Assembly (NCBI RefSeq): GCF_015832195.1
Contig: NC_052018.1
Span: 62,247,666 to 62,311,665 of the forward strand
Source of the DNA: Motacilla alba alba
Taxonomy: Eukaryota; Chordata; Aves; Passeriformes; Motacillidae
Reading direction: 5' to 3'
Length of the DNA stretch: 64,000 bases
Part shown: in pieces, positions 1 to 12,325 of the stretch
Position numbering within the stretch: the first letter of the stretch is position 1
How the letters are laid out: each line of letters opens with the position of its first letter
The notes under the pieces: generated by a model
The model's input: the letters and a program-made list of their open reading frames with translations, nothing else
Told to the model about the DNA's origin: nothing
The model's database searches: none
Made by a program: the position numbers and the translations under genes

Positions 1-3000
1 TCTATCTCAGACATCTCTGTATTGTGCTTGTGTGAAAATGCAAATTTTAACATTTCTTTATCAGAAAGTGATAACTGAGGCCTTGATCTAGTAAGCATTA
101 CATGTTACACCTTGTGGAAAAAGCTTAAGCAATCCCACTAAGTAAATAAATACTATGTTCTAGCAAAAGTAATCATGGACATTAAAATAGGCATCTAAAA
201 TCTGCAAGATCAGCCCTTCTGATTAATTGAGAAATGCTGACTTTACAGTGGTAATTACTCACTTCTAAAAAGTCCATCGGGATATGAAATCAACCAATTT
301 AATTAAACAGTATTAATTGCGATACCTATCGAAATGCACATCACACAGTTGCGAGACTTGTATGTTAAGAACTTTTACCTGGAAAACTTCTATTTCTAGT
401 TAACACCTTCACTTCATGATACAACACTTCTCACGTTAGGAATCCACAGGAGAAAAAAAGTGGCATTCGCAAAGACTCAGTTTTTTAATAAGACAGAAAC
501 ACATCTTGTTCTAAAATTTTCATTCACTTTATTGAGAGCAAGTGACAAATACCATAAAAAATATTTTTTTCACATAATAACCTCTATCAGGGCAGCCTTT
601 TTTAAAGCACAGTCCAGATGGCCACAAGTCATCTTGAGCCCATTTTTGGATATACTGCTAAGGTAGGTACTTTTATTATGTGTTTTATTATGTGTTGTGA
701 TAAATAGTATTGACAAATATTAAAGCTTCTCTTGGCTATGTTTTTTAATTTTTAACAGTGAACAAAGAAAATGAGGCAAAAATAATTTATAAACAGATTC
801 TAAAGTACTGTAGGTTGTAAAGATTGGACCTTCTGCGACAGGTTGTTCTTTCTTTGAAGGTGTACTGTTTATAGAGACGTATTATTTAGCCTTTGCTCCA
901 CTAAAGGAGTGCAGAGACGCTGTACAATGAGGTCGTAGTCAGCTTAGAAATGCCTGAGCACATTCCATATCGGTTTGGCTGCGAGGCCATATCAGAGGAG
1001 GGGGAAAAAAATCACTGTGCTTTTAAGGCAGTATTGTCATGGTTAATGCAAAGAGGTTGAAACGTTTAAGGAAGGGAAAAGAATTATCAACACCATCAAA
1101 AGATTATAGCTAAAAAAGTAAACAGAAGTAATGAAAGGCAGGTTCCTGTGAAATTCATTTCAACAGTAATTTACTTTTATATTAACAAACTGTCAGCTAG
1201 GGGAAATACAAGAAAGCCACCTAGCAACTTTTTCTCTGCAAGATTTGTATGAACAGAAATTCTAAACACATGCCTCAAGCCAGCAAAAAATTAGATACTA
1301 GACAGAACATAAAAGGGATACCTTTATATGTTTTGTTTAAGCTAAATTAAAATATATATTAAAAAAATCTGACAGAGAAAGAGGAAAGAATAAAAAAACC
1401 TTGGAACAATTCATTAAATACATAGATTCCTTCTGACTAATCTCTCAATTACTCATGATTTATGTATGCCTCTGTAAGGAAAAACTGCCAGACCGAATAT
1501 TTTTTCCAAACTTTTTGAATTTCCTGATGTTTTCCATAACTTTCAGAAATAAGAATTTCCATGCCTGAGTCAGGGACAGAATTATCAGTCACATTTACCC
1601 TGCTCAGCAATTGATGCACACCCGCTCCCAGCCCTGGGAAGCCATGAGAGGAGTTTGACAAAGCACCAGTAACAACTTTATAAAACCACTCCCTGCTGTA
1701 CGTGAGGACTGCACCGACCAACTGGGTTAATGCCTTGGCACTTGGGCTCTTGCTCTGCACATGGTACGAAGGAGGAAGATAAGGGAATGTGCTGACAACC
1801 ATTTCATCATTTGCCCAATGATAGGAACTTTGGCCCCTGTCTGGGGTAGGCAGCTTGAGATTTGTGGTGAAAAAGCCACACTTCCTGACTTGGCTGTGCC
1901 AGAAAAGCCCAATCCATTTTCACTATGTCACTAACTCTTGCTGCTAGAGCTGGTGGCATGAGCAATACTTCCCACCATGCTGACTTCCTATCTCTTACTA
2001 GGCTTCTGAACCCACAGACTCACCCTGAAATCCTCCCATAAACAAGGGAGGACTTTAATCCCTCCTTTATCTACACAGACACAATTAAGGGGCATAACAG
2101 ACAAAGACAATCTTATATTGTGGATCATCATCAGACATATGGCTGAAGGACCTGCCTTCAGATTTTTTTTTCTTGATGAGTGAAATACAGAAATTTTGCT
2201 AAATCACTACTAAAATTAAGATTCCAGGGGCTGTAACAGAATTGAAATTTATACTTTGGTGAGCTCCTGAGACTTGATTAAACTGCTCTGAGGATGTGGA
2301 ACTGGGAGACAAGTGCACTTTACTGATGGATGACTAAAGGACAAAGGTTCATTCTGGCATTTGCTACAGCCACAGAAATTTTGTGGTAACATCAGCATGG
2401 GGCATAATGCAGAAATAGTGTAGTAAGAATTAGATGTCGATGTCCTCGTGGCTTAATTAAAATAATTATTTTTCACATTCTGAATAAAACTAAGTATGGT
2501 TGCACAGCAGTCAAAACTTAAAATATTTATTGACTGTTATGTAACTATAAGTCTACTAATGACATAAGATGAAAACTCTTATGAGGATGTTGCCATCTCC
2601 TCAAATGTTCAAGTGTTCAAAACTCTGAAAATCACTCGATAACTAGACTGGAAAATAATTATGCAAACTGCAATCTGCATTTAAGGTCACTGAGAAAACT
2701 CCAGTTCTGCTTCTGAGTTACCACAGAAAGTGCAGACAACTCCAAAAGACAGCACAATATAGAAACAATAGACATTTTATTATGACAGCAAAAAGGCAAA
2801 AAAGCAAGGGGGGGACTAAACTGAATGTTTTTATGAGGTTACACACACCTGAAGGGACTGATTTTTCCTTTCCATACTAAACTGCTGCTTCTTTATGTCA
2901 AATAAATTGAAGCCATTGTGACAGGACAAACAGCAAAACAATTTTTAGACACAGCAAAAGCATTGTCATATTCCAAGACGTGCAATTTCCAATGGGTCTT

Positions 3001-3189
3001 CTCATTTCCCAGATTTTTAACCAAAAGAGATTCTACAAGACAATGATTAAGAAGGAACTATAGATATTAGGGAAGTTTCGAAATTATATATTTCACAGCC
3101 CCAGGGAAAGAGGACTGTAGATTTAAGCCGTTTCTGGTAGATATTACTATACATTTTCAGGGACTGGGATTTGCCAGTCTTTCTTGACA

Positions 3190-3460
3190 TCTATTTCACT
3201 GCTATCTAAACCTTTTGATGAGATATCTTCCCCTCATTTATCTTCTTGTAATTTAAGTCCATTTCTTTTGGCCCTTTCAACTTGAAAAGATCAGTCTATC
3301 CCTTCCCACTGCACCTACATCCTTAAATATTCTCAGTTCTTATGCATCCCCTCTTTTGCCTATTATAGACCAAAAAATCTTAGTTCTTTCTGTCTGCCTT
3401 CATTAGTTACATTTTCTAGAACTTTGTTCACTCCATTTGTTTTCTCCTGGGCTCTCTGAA
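3190..3460 (-). repeat. Old CR1-like LINE fragment
   Basis: The plus strand shows the pyrimidine-rich pattern of the antisense CR1 3' region: short blocks about small-letter 'cccctctttt', 'ctta..tt.tttc' and 'tgttc.ctcc' in the order expected for the CR1 ORF2 end read backwards. The match is diverged and was made by eye, so this is a tentative call of an ancient element in ADGRG6 intron 2. It could be another old LINE of the same clade. Confidence 0.4.
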
Positions 3461-3609
3461 ACAAATAAAATGTACAAAGAAACAAAAAGTTAGGAATATC
3501 TGAGTCTCTTACAAAAGCAGATTTAATTAATTCTGTTTAAAATACCCCCACTCCAACATCTCAGCTACCATGCAGCCCTTTCACTGGAAGACAGGCAAGC
3601 TGTTTACAA

Positions 3610-3770
3610 GGGAGGCGAGACATACACTCATCACAGGGAAACTGAGGCACAGCTAAATGGCCCACATACTCAGGGACGTATGACCCACATATCAGGGACA
3701 TCTACCTCAGACAGGAATGGAACCCTGACAAGTTACTAACTGAGCTGTGCAGTAACTTCCCCCTGACCCA
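3610..3770 (-). repeat. MIR-like ancient SINE fragment
   Basis: The block 'gggaaactgaggcacag' near 3637 is the typical antisense core of amniote MIR elements. It is followed by a diverged stretch ending in 'ggaatggaaccctgac', as in the tRNA-like head of MIR read backwards. The middle is poorly matched. The call is by eye and tentative. Confidence 0.45.
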
Positions 3771-6334
3771 CAACACATAACCTGAAGCCAGTGTGCCCAA
3801 ACTTGATGGCTGCTGAGTTCTTAACTGAAGTACATGCTATATTTTTATCATTTTTTTTCCTGTTAATAATTTCTGTTTCAAGTGTCACAATCCATCCATT
3901 GATTCCTTTGAGGTATCAGACCTATACTTTTGAACTGCACTCCACTTGTGCACCTGCTTGTCAGTACCTTACCAACCTGTGGCTGAATATTCTTTCCACA
4001 GACCATCTCACTGCTGTGCTAAGTTTTCTGCTGTGTAATCCCTCTCCTAAGCTTTGTTTCTGAAAGCAGGCCCAGTACTGTAGTTTTCCTCAAACTAAAC
4101 TATGAAATTATTATTTTGCATTTTCCATGTCACAGTGTGACTGATATCTTTATCCTTATGCATAGCCCCTTAAATAATCCATAAAACCTGGACCTGATGA
4201 TCTTAATCCCTTGCTTGCATGTAACCTCCTCTGGGCAAAGCTTAATAAGCACCAATAGCTTTCTAAGCTTACAGCTCACTAGAGAATCTGGATGAATGTC
4301 AGGCTTTTATGAGATTTCTACTGCAAATTCAGTCAAGCTTAAGCTGCCAGAGAGATTATGAATACCACATGAATCCACAGCCAAAGTGACCAATACTTTT
4401 TAAGAATGTGAAATAAAAAATGCAGGAGCAGCAGTGTTTCCTGCTTTGTCTGTCTTGCTCTATTAGAAAAGGCAGATGAAAAGATTCCATTTTGCAGCAT
4501 AACCTATGCTCTTACATCAACATAAAAAGAAATATGAACCCTGAGGGTCTACAGGCAAGTACTGCCAAATGACAGGTTCCTGTAAAGGTAAATGTCTCAT
4601 TTTCATTTCTGTCAAGTATTAGCAGCAGACTGCTGAACAGCAAACATTTTTCTACTGAACCTGGGCATTTCCAGTGCACCTTATTTATCTACTTATCATT
4701 CAGGCCAACAGGGAAATATTTTTTCCATTTATTGAAAGTTTTGAAGATTTCAAATCTATTCCTATGGAGGCAAGAAAGGAAAAGCCCCCACAGGGATGCA
4801 CTTGAGACTGGAACACTTTGGCTGCTTTTACAATCCAATGGCCCCAAATCATTTTCTTGCTGAAGAGGTTAGCCAGGGGAATATAAAATTTTTTAGAAGT
4901 GTATCCTGGAGTTTGGCACAGGGCTTTTGACCTTACTTGTTCAGCACCAGCACAGCTAGCCATGGTGCAATTAGCTGAATGCACGGGTGAGTTTGTGGTT
5001 GGCTTTCTCTGTCCTCACAGCACACTGATTGGGACCTTCTGGCTCACAGGGCTTAGGCTGCTGTGTCACCTACACTTTCAGTTATCAGTTATCTGTTATG
5101 AAGAGGAATTAGCAAAGGATAATAATTTTGGCATCCTAGTGTTCTAGCCACCAGGTAACAGCACACAGCAGATGTAAATTAGAGGAGGTTTTGATGATTT
5201 ACTTTGTGCTAAGAATGGCAGTGGTGTGGCCCAAGGTCAAAGGTGGACCGGGAACACAGGGACACAAAATCTATCAGTCAGTGGAGCCACAGGTGAGAGC
5301 AGATCCTAAATGCATTTCTGGCTACAGTTTAATGGAAATAGAAGACACCTATTAAAGTGACAGGAATATGGAAAGTGCTACCGTGCAGCAACAACATTGT
5401 TTTGTCTCTTTAAAAAAGTGTAGGTTTTAAAAATTTAAAACAGCACTTTTTCAAAATGGAAAAACAAAGCCAAAGAAGTTAGAAGGCCTTTCTATATATA
5501 AACAGCCCTTTTTCCAATGGCAAGCCTGTGAAAGCAAAATTACCCATCTGATACCGAATTAGCTGGGCACCACAAGCTGCTCCAAAATTTTCATATGCTC
5601 CAGAATAAACTCCAGACATCTTTTTTCCAGCAAAGCAGCTGGATCTCCTAAAATACTTCGCACTTCAGTGGTTAGGACAAGACATTTACTAAATGAAATA
5701 TCTCATTCATATGTTTAAAGAAAACAGTCAGAATGTTACATTATGCTGTGCTGAAGTGTCACCACAGATCAAGATGATGTCAAGTTTAAACTGATGGTTC
5801 TTTACAGTGTACAGGTATCTTACACATAATTTGCATATGCTTTGCTGAGGAATGTTTCTATTATTTGAGTCATAAAAGCTTTTAAAAATAATAAGCACAT
5901 TCCAGGTATTTTACCACTTTGAACTACAGGAAAGGGCTATTAAATACACAATCTGCAAGCACAAACAGTACTGTGGAAAATGGAAGAACTACATGATTAC
6001 CCACAGAATTTCAACAACCAGAAGAAATTCAAAAGAGGCAGGCATTAACAAGGTAAACACAAAGAAAGAACAAAATTAAAGAATTCAAAGAAGAAATTTA
6101 AAGGAAAAAATAGTAACAATAACAGCAAAACTGTAAAAAGTGGCAAAAAGAAAGTTCAGCAGTAGCAGAACACAGGACCCAAGCTATAAAAGCACAAATA
6201 GTGATCATAATGCACCACTTTCATCAAAGTGTTATATTGTACAGAATTCAGCCATACATAAGCATAATTCTCGGACATTAAAACTTTGGCTCCTAGATAA
6301 TTTATTTATGCAAGAAGATAAATTGTTGACTTAC

Positions 6335-6434
6335 CTGCTTGCTGCATGCATATAATATATGTGGTAAACAAGCAGAGACAGTGATGCAGCTTCCATTTCC
6401 AGTGATAGCACCACATTGCATTTCCATGAGACAT
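6335..6434 (-). CDS. ADGRG6: ADGRG6 (GPR126) exon 2: start codon and signal peptide
   Basis: This is the coding part of a 101-nt exon (6335-6435) of the adhesion G-protein-coupled receptor G6. In vertebrates the receptor signals through cAMP and is needed for Schwann-cell myelination and inner-ear development. The exon follows a pyrimidine-rich 'cccacag' acceptor and ends at a strong 'GCAG|gtaagt' donor. From the ATG at 6432-6434 it encodes 33 residues plus one base (phase 1). Residues 7-15 read MWCYHWKWK, matching MWSCHWKWK at the start of human ADGRG6 as I recall it. A hydrophobic stretch rich in Leu, Cys, Ile and Tyr follows, as expected of a secretory signal peptide. A second in-frame ATG (codon 7) has a purine at -3 and could also be used. 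Nothing downstream (CUB, pentraxin-like, SEA, GAIN, 7TM) is in the window. Confidence 0.85.
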
Positions 6435-6435
6435 C

Positions 6436-9400
6436 CTGTGGGAAAAAAGAAAAGGAACCAAGAATTCAGGGAGTTTTGCAAGACACTAAAATGAGGAAGA
6501 CTCTGTTGTTAGTCAAACTAGTAACCTGCAGTAAATAAAGCAGTGAAAATTATGGATGGCCCCAGTATTGCTTAAACGGAGACAAAAGTCTGCTAAAAAG
6601 GGTCAGAAATTATGTTGTCTGGTTTTCAGCAGACTGCAAAATGGAAGACTGGTCAACCTTGGGCTTCTAAGCAGATAGATGTGGGTGGTATTTCAGTAAA
6701 AGAAACAAGAAGCACAGTCTGAAAGAGTTACATTATAGGGGTTTTTTAAAATATGAAATTTTACATGCATAAACACATTTATTCTATTTATTTATCCATA
6801 ATACATATTTGTTATTAACTAAATAAAGATGGTAAATGATAATTTGCCTCTGCCCTTCACAAAGCTTTCAATTTTTCAGTTCTAATGTTTTGACAGCAAT
6901 GATATTTTCTGATGACAACTCTCATGAAAATCCTGAAACTTTCCTCGCCAAAATCTAGGAGCTCACCTGTGCTGCCAGAGGAGTCAGGGACATCCAGATT
7001 ATTTCATAAAATAAATGCAGTTACAGAAAAGTCTCCACCAGTTATAGCTTGAAGTTAAAGTTTCCTTTCCCTTGCAGCCTAGAGGATATTTAACGGCTAA
7101 ACCAAAATGCTTCCTCCATTGTGGGCAGAAAAGGAAGCATAAGTCTTTTAATAAACTTCTTCAGACCTTTAACCATGCATCCAAAATGAATGGTGCTGCA
7201 CTACATTCATGTCTCATTTTATTCAACAAGTTAGCAGCAAGCAAAAGGAAGTAACAAGTAACAAAGTACACATGCATTATTTTGACCAACTCCTTCCTTT
7301 CCTATTTGGTGATGATAACTGGCTTTTGTTCAGTAAGATATTATCTCCCAATACTGAGGTAGATAAGGACAGAACTCTTCTTTCTTCTCCATAGATACTG
7401 CTGTGAATCCACCAGCAGAAACTGGGGGCAAATATCAAACCTTTTCCAGTGGAAGCTTCTGTTTATTACCAAAGTAGAAACCATTGCAGCAAGATAAACC
7501 ACTTTTAAGGAACAAGTAATATTTCAGCTTTAAAAGTAGTAATTCATCAAAGCACTCCTATGGGCTAGATGCCAATGGGCCCAGGTAAATGACACTTCAG
7601 CAGACTGCTGCAATCAGGCTTCCCTTGAGTGCAGTGTTACTCAGCACAGGTATCTGATTACAAAAGAAGTTCAGTTCTTTGTGGGTAGTTGTATCAAATT
7701 AGGAATCTGAAGCAGATTTATTTTTTCTGAGATACTGTAAAGTCAAACTTAACAAGTGTTGAAGACAAGCTCAGAAAACATGGGGCTCCGAAATACAAGA
7801 ATCTCTTTGATGAAGCCAGACTTACAAAATAACTGGATTATCAAACAATAGAATTATTGTCCTTCCACTTAGTGATCCAAAAATCCCTATTAAAATCTCA
7901 GACAACAGAAAGCGGAGGTTTTGGAGCTGTTACTTTCCAATGTATATAATTAATAATTCCACAATAACTTTAATATTAATTTAGAAAATTGAATTTGAAC
8001 AGAAGTCCTTTGAAGACATGAAAACAGTTACACACACATGCAAACACATACAGCATACATATATACTCACAGAGTGGGGAAATGAAAATGTTGGGGCTAA
8101 CAGCATGACCCATCAGAGATACAAAAGAATCTTCCTGTTCCTACAGAAGAGTTTGCAGATGAGATACAGGGCATCCTGCTGCTTAATCTACCAATGCAAA
8201 CCTGTAGAAGTGCTTTCATTACTGGTTTTTGCTGCTGGTTTGTTTTGAGCAAGCACATTTAACAGTTATTAGACTAGGAAACAAACATTTATTAATTCAG
8301 AATAAATCTGTGTTGATTTCCATCAAACTGATAAATTGTCTGTATCATCACTTTTGATACCTCTGTGACCTCAGAGAAAGATTTTGCTCATTTAATAACT
8401 GGAGAATCCAAAACACCACATTTGAGATACTCAGGGAAAAATAACATGACAAACATCTGCTGCTTATGTCTGTTGTGAATGTATTCAGTCACATTACCTC
8501 TAGTGCCCTTTTGAAAGAACATGAAATTCTGTGTTAGTCTGAAAAAGGTATTTAATTTGGCCAATTTCTATCTGTTACTGTTTACTTGCATTGCAGTAAT
8601 GCTTACAAACCAGTACTCCGTGGTACTCCAGAATGATAGCTTATAGTGTGCTTCCTCACCCTCACCCATGTAAAAAGTGCTAGTCAAGAAAGATTTCAAT
8701 AACATGGATAAGCAACAACAGAGCAGAGCATAAATAAGTGCAAACAATAAGGCAGAAAGTAGTAGCTATAAAGACTTTCCCCCAGAGTAAAAAGCTAGAT
8801 AACTACATAATTGCTATTAAAAATACACAATTCTCCACCAAAATAAATAAACAAAACAAGTATATGAAAAAGAGCAAACTGTCTCCTCCACTTCGCCACC
8901 ATTAAAGGACAAAACAATTCTCTTTAAACCACATTATCTCAGTTGACAAGAAAAAGGTTTATCAAACTCCGGCAAGAATGAACACAGAAGCGCACACTAC
9001 CAAACACTCCACTAATGTGGGCACCATGAGTCAGATCTGTTTCTTTTGGAGAGGATTGCTGAAGAACTGTTTTACAAAGCATAACCACTAGCTGAGTGCT
9101 ATAAATTAGTGAGGAAATCAGTTATTTATATCTTCCTAGGATCTTGCAGAGCCAAAAAGTCAAAATTCAGAAAGTTGGCTTCTCACAGCCTTACACTCCT
9201 GTTCACACAAGAAAGTTGTCAGGGATGGAAGTCAGACAATGGCCAACAAAAAGGCTTCTTCCACAACAAAATCGATCCCTGATATTTTTATAATTTGACA
9301 TTTCAGACAATTATTATAAGGTGTTGTAATAACTGATAAATACTTCTGAGGCTTTAAAAAACCACAACTTAGTTGCAGATATTATTCACCTCTTAGCCAC

Positions 9401-11295
9401 CATATTTATTTTAAGGTTCTTTTTGTTGGTTACTAGTGTTAATCAACATCTAGAAGTTAATACAAACAGCATATTAATAATTCAATAGAAAAATCAGCAA
9501 ACAATAATTCAATAATATTCAATAGAAAAATCAGCAAGTTCTGAGCTTGTTTATAGCTTATCAAGGAACAATATGGTCCCCTAACAGCACTGATTTGATG
9601 ACCAGAGAGACCTCTTTGGTCTTGTGTTCTTATTTTAAATACTATTAAAAAGACGTGTCATTTAATATTCATTAACAGCACAGGCGATGGATATCAGAAT
9701 AGCAATGTAGTAAAACATGCCAGGAGTTTAGGTAAGCAAAGGGATGGACCCTGTAACAAAGAGATGGATCTGTAACAAAGATCTCAGACATGGAGACACG
9801 GATTATTTCAGTCTTTGGTTACATAAAAATTGCTGAACACTGTTCATAGTGAGTTTTCTTCTCTATTTTGTATCAGTTTAAATGAAAGTCCCTGTTCTGT
9901 CCCCAGCTGGTAACACACTAGCAGCTCTGAAGAAATCACTCTAGATTGTCACAGAACCAAAACATTTCACCCAACATACCTGGGAATTATTAGGACACCT
10001 ATGGTAGGAGTACATCTCTACTACAGGTGGATATAGTCTAAAAACAGCAATCCCTCTTAACTTCTTGGGTTTTTTTGAGGGTTTTGGCCTTCTGTGGATT
10101 CTGATTTTTCTGAAGTACTAATTTTTCTATGGACTTGCATTTCCCAGGGCAGACACTGTGTGACATGACCATCTATGCACTCTAGCTACCAATTCAGTCC
10201 AGTCTAGTCCATAGCTACTTTCATTTCCTATAACATAGGGAGACAATGAGCTTATTCACTATTCATTTCAAAAGAGCAAAATAGACATGTAAATTATCTA
10301 AACCATAAATGGACAGTAACTTGACACAGTTGAAGATGGAATTACTGGGAGTTTTGCTACATCCAACTACCAAATCTTATTCCACAGGCCAGTAGCCAGC
10401 TAGCAGACAAAACAGCATTGCCTTTTAGGGAAAATACAGTTCTGCAGGACAACATATACAAAATGTGAATAAGGGTGGAGTATTTCATTTGTAGACTGTA
10501 CCATCCCAAAACATGCAATACAAATTTGAATACACCATCTTCTGTGTTCAAAACTTTGTCAAAATTCCCCGGAGCAGGATGTGAATTCTGCCTCAGGCAT
10601 GCTGACATGACTTTTTTTGGTCTTTGACATGTCTAAAGCTATTAAGGAAAAATGTTGCTGACACTTTAAAATTAAAAGAAAGATAACATCAATGTCACAA
10701 TTTTTTCTCACACAGATTGTAAACAAAAATATTGTAAGCTTAATCACTCCCAAGTGGAACTGCAAGTGAAAGATGATTGCAACTCACAGTTTAGTTCCCC
10801 AATATTAAGAGAGAAGTTGATTTTAACTTTTAACATCGCTTTAAACTGTAGTACATGAATGTCTTGAAAGATTAACTACACGATACCCCTTAAAACTTTC
10901 ATTTTGTTAAGCACTACTTGTTCCTAATTATTCTTACAGCCAGCTTTGAAAACACTCTCATGCTCATCAAAAGTGAAGAAAAAAAATAAGAAGCTGCCTT
11001 TTAATTTAAACAGAATCAGCCCTATCAGATCCATCTAAGTCCCTTGGCTTTTCTTTCAAAGGGAACTTTTCCCAGTCGCAGGCAACAAATCTGCCGGCTG
11101 TTTCCAACCCGGTAGCACCGCAACACTAAATCTTTAGGAACTCCTGATTTCTGCCTTAACTTGACGGCGCTGTGTGAGAACCCCCTGCCTTTTTCACTTG
11201 CACCGATTCCCTCGGGTGCATCCCCAGGTTCTCGCTCCTGGCTGTGAACGCACCGGCGGAACGCCGAACCCCAAACCTCAATACCTCGCCTTACC
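6436..11295 (-). other. ADGRG6: ADGRG6 intron 1
   Basis: AT-rich DNA between the CpG island and the signal-peptide exon. The 5' boundary depends on which exon 1 donor is used: 11295 is the one nearest this intron, and others lie at 11570-12069. I see no further coding exon here. It holds a short local duplication at 9481-9537 and several chance frames of 60-83 codons. Intron 1 is a plausible place for regulatory elements of ADGRG6, but I cannot identify any by eye. Confidence 0.6.
9481..9537. repeat. 20-bp direct duplication
   Basis: A 20-base unit beginning 'ttcaatagaaaaatcag' occurs at 9481-9500 and again, identical, at 9518-9537, separated by 17 AT-rich bases. This looks like a local replication-slippage duplication in ADGRG6 intron 1. 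Confidence 0.85.
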
Positions 11296-12069
11296 TTCGG
11301 CGAGGGACGGTCAGTAAAGGAAAAAAAATATCCCGGGGAAGGCGTCCGGAGGCCAGGGCACTGTACGGCCCGGGGCTGGTGCAGTCCGGCAGGAGGGGGA
11401 GCCCCCGGTGCCCGCGCCCGCCCCTCGCCCCCGAGGGTGGCGGAGCCCCGCGCTGCTCCCGCTCCGTGCGCTGCCGAGAGTCGCGGCGCGGATGCCAAAG
11501 CTTTGTGAAGCCCGCCCTGCCCTCACTCTCCCTTCCCTTACTTTTTCCCTACTTGTGCTGGCACCTCACCTGGAAGGCTGCCTGCGGTGCCAGGGCTCCT
11601 CGACGTGAGCGGCCGCGGCCCCGAGCCGAGAGGCCGGGGCCGGGAGGATGCGGGGGCACCGCCGCTCAGGGCAGGCGGCCAGCGGGGCCAAGTGTTTCTC
11701 TAGTTGCCCGCAAGCACGGGGAAATCCACCAGCGCGGTCCTAAGGACGGGGTTAGGGCGCCCTGGAAAGGCAGCGGCCGCCCAGGAGCCGGCAGGGCAGC
11801 AGCCGACGGACACGGAGCCCGGACGGGGCAGAGCCTTGCCCTCCGAGCTCCCGGCTTGAAACCTCCCCGTTTCCCCACTCCTTCAGCCCTACCTACCTGC
11901 ACGGCTCAGCCCTGACATTACTCACCACCCACTGTGGGTGGTGGGAAGCGCTGCCGATCCGCCCGGGGCTCCTCGCCCCGCGATGCAGCCCGCGGGGCTG
12001 TCCGCGCTCCCCCAGCGCCCCGGGCGGCAGCCGCAGCCCTCGCCCCAGAGCCCGGAGATGGCACTTACA
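11295..12069 (-). other. ADGRG6: Candidate exon 1 splice donors of ADGRG6
   Basis: Five good donors face the minus strand inside the island. Their exon ends are 11295 (AAG|gtaagg), 11570 (CAG|gtgagg), 11897 (CAG|gtaggt), 11926 (GTG|gtgagt) and 12069 (CAT|gtaagt). Any of them could join to the acceptor at 6435. The exon there begins with G followed directly by ATG, so exon 1 may be entirely 5' UTR, or may add an upstream start. The sequence alone does not decide between them. Confidence 0.4.
11923..11943. repeat. Perfect 9-bp inverted repeat at a candidate splice donor
   Basis: 'caccaccca' and 'tgggtggtg' flank a 3-base loop (ctg). The candidate GTGAGT donor (exon end 11926) lies inside one arm, so in the minus-strand RNA the donor could be held in a stable hairpin. 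Confidence 0.8.
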
Positions 12070-12312
12070 TGGTGACATTACGGGGCGGCTCTCCTCCGGC
12101 TCTCAGCAAGCATCCCCCCGCGCTGCCGGTCGCTCTGCCTCTGGCCCGCTCCCTGGCCGGCTCCTCGCAAAGGTCATCGCTCTTTGCCCACCTCTCTTCC
12201 ACGCCCGCGCCGATCCGCTCCTCCTCCGCCGCGATGCTTCTCCCACCCCGCGCCGCGGCGGGACCTGCCCGTCTCTTTGCACCAGTCGGGGAAACTTCGG
12301 TGCGGAGGGAAG

Positions 12313-12325
12313 CCGCCCCGCCCGC
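12313..12325 (-). promoter_or_regulatory. Overlapping GC boxes (Sp/KLF-type sites)
   Basis: The minus strand reads 'gcgggcggggcgg', two overlapping GGGCGG-type cores inside the CpG island. Such sites bind Sp/KLF factors in TATA-less promoters. Their position supports a transcription start nearby, toward lower coordinates. Confidence 0.45.

Larger units (their letters stand above)
1..6334 (-). other. ADGRG6: ADGRG6 intron 2 (partial)
   Basis: This stretch follows the signal-peptide exon in the direction of transcription and begins with its strong GTAAGT donor. I looked for the next exon, which should encode the CUB domain with its paired cysteines, and did not find it, so that exon must lie before position 1. 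The stretch is AT-rich. It holds a probable old CR1-like piece near 3190-3460 and a MIR-like piece near 3610-3770, listed separately. The open frames in it (for example 94 codons at 4700-4984 and 117 codons at 1449-1802, both minus) resemble no family I recognise and lack convincing splice context. Confidence 0.75.

Noticed and set aside
1449..1912. 117- and 61-codon minus-strand frames in ADGRG6 intron 2
   Set aside because: No recognisable domain, no match to the ADGRG6 CUB or pentraxin region, no convincing splice sites. Possibly an old repeat.
4700..5147. Overlapping frames on both strands (94 and 82 codons)
   Set aside because: Looked at as a possible ADGRG6 CUB exon, but the cysteine pattern and CUB motifs are absent.
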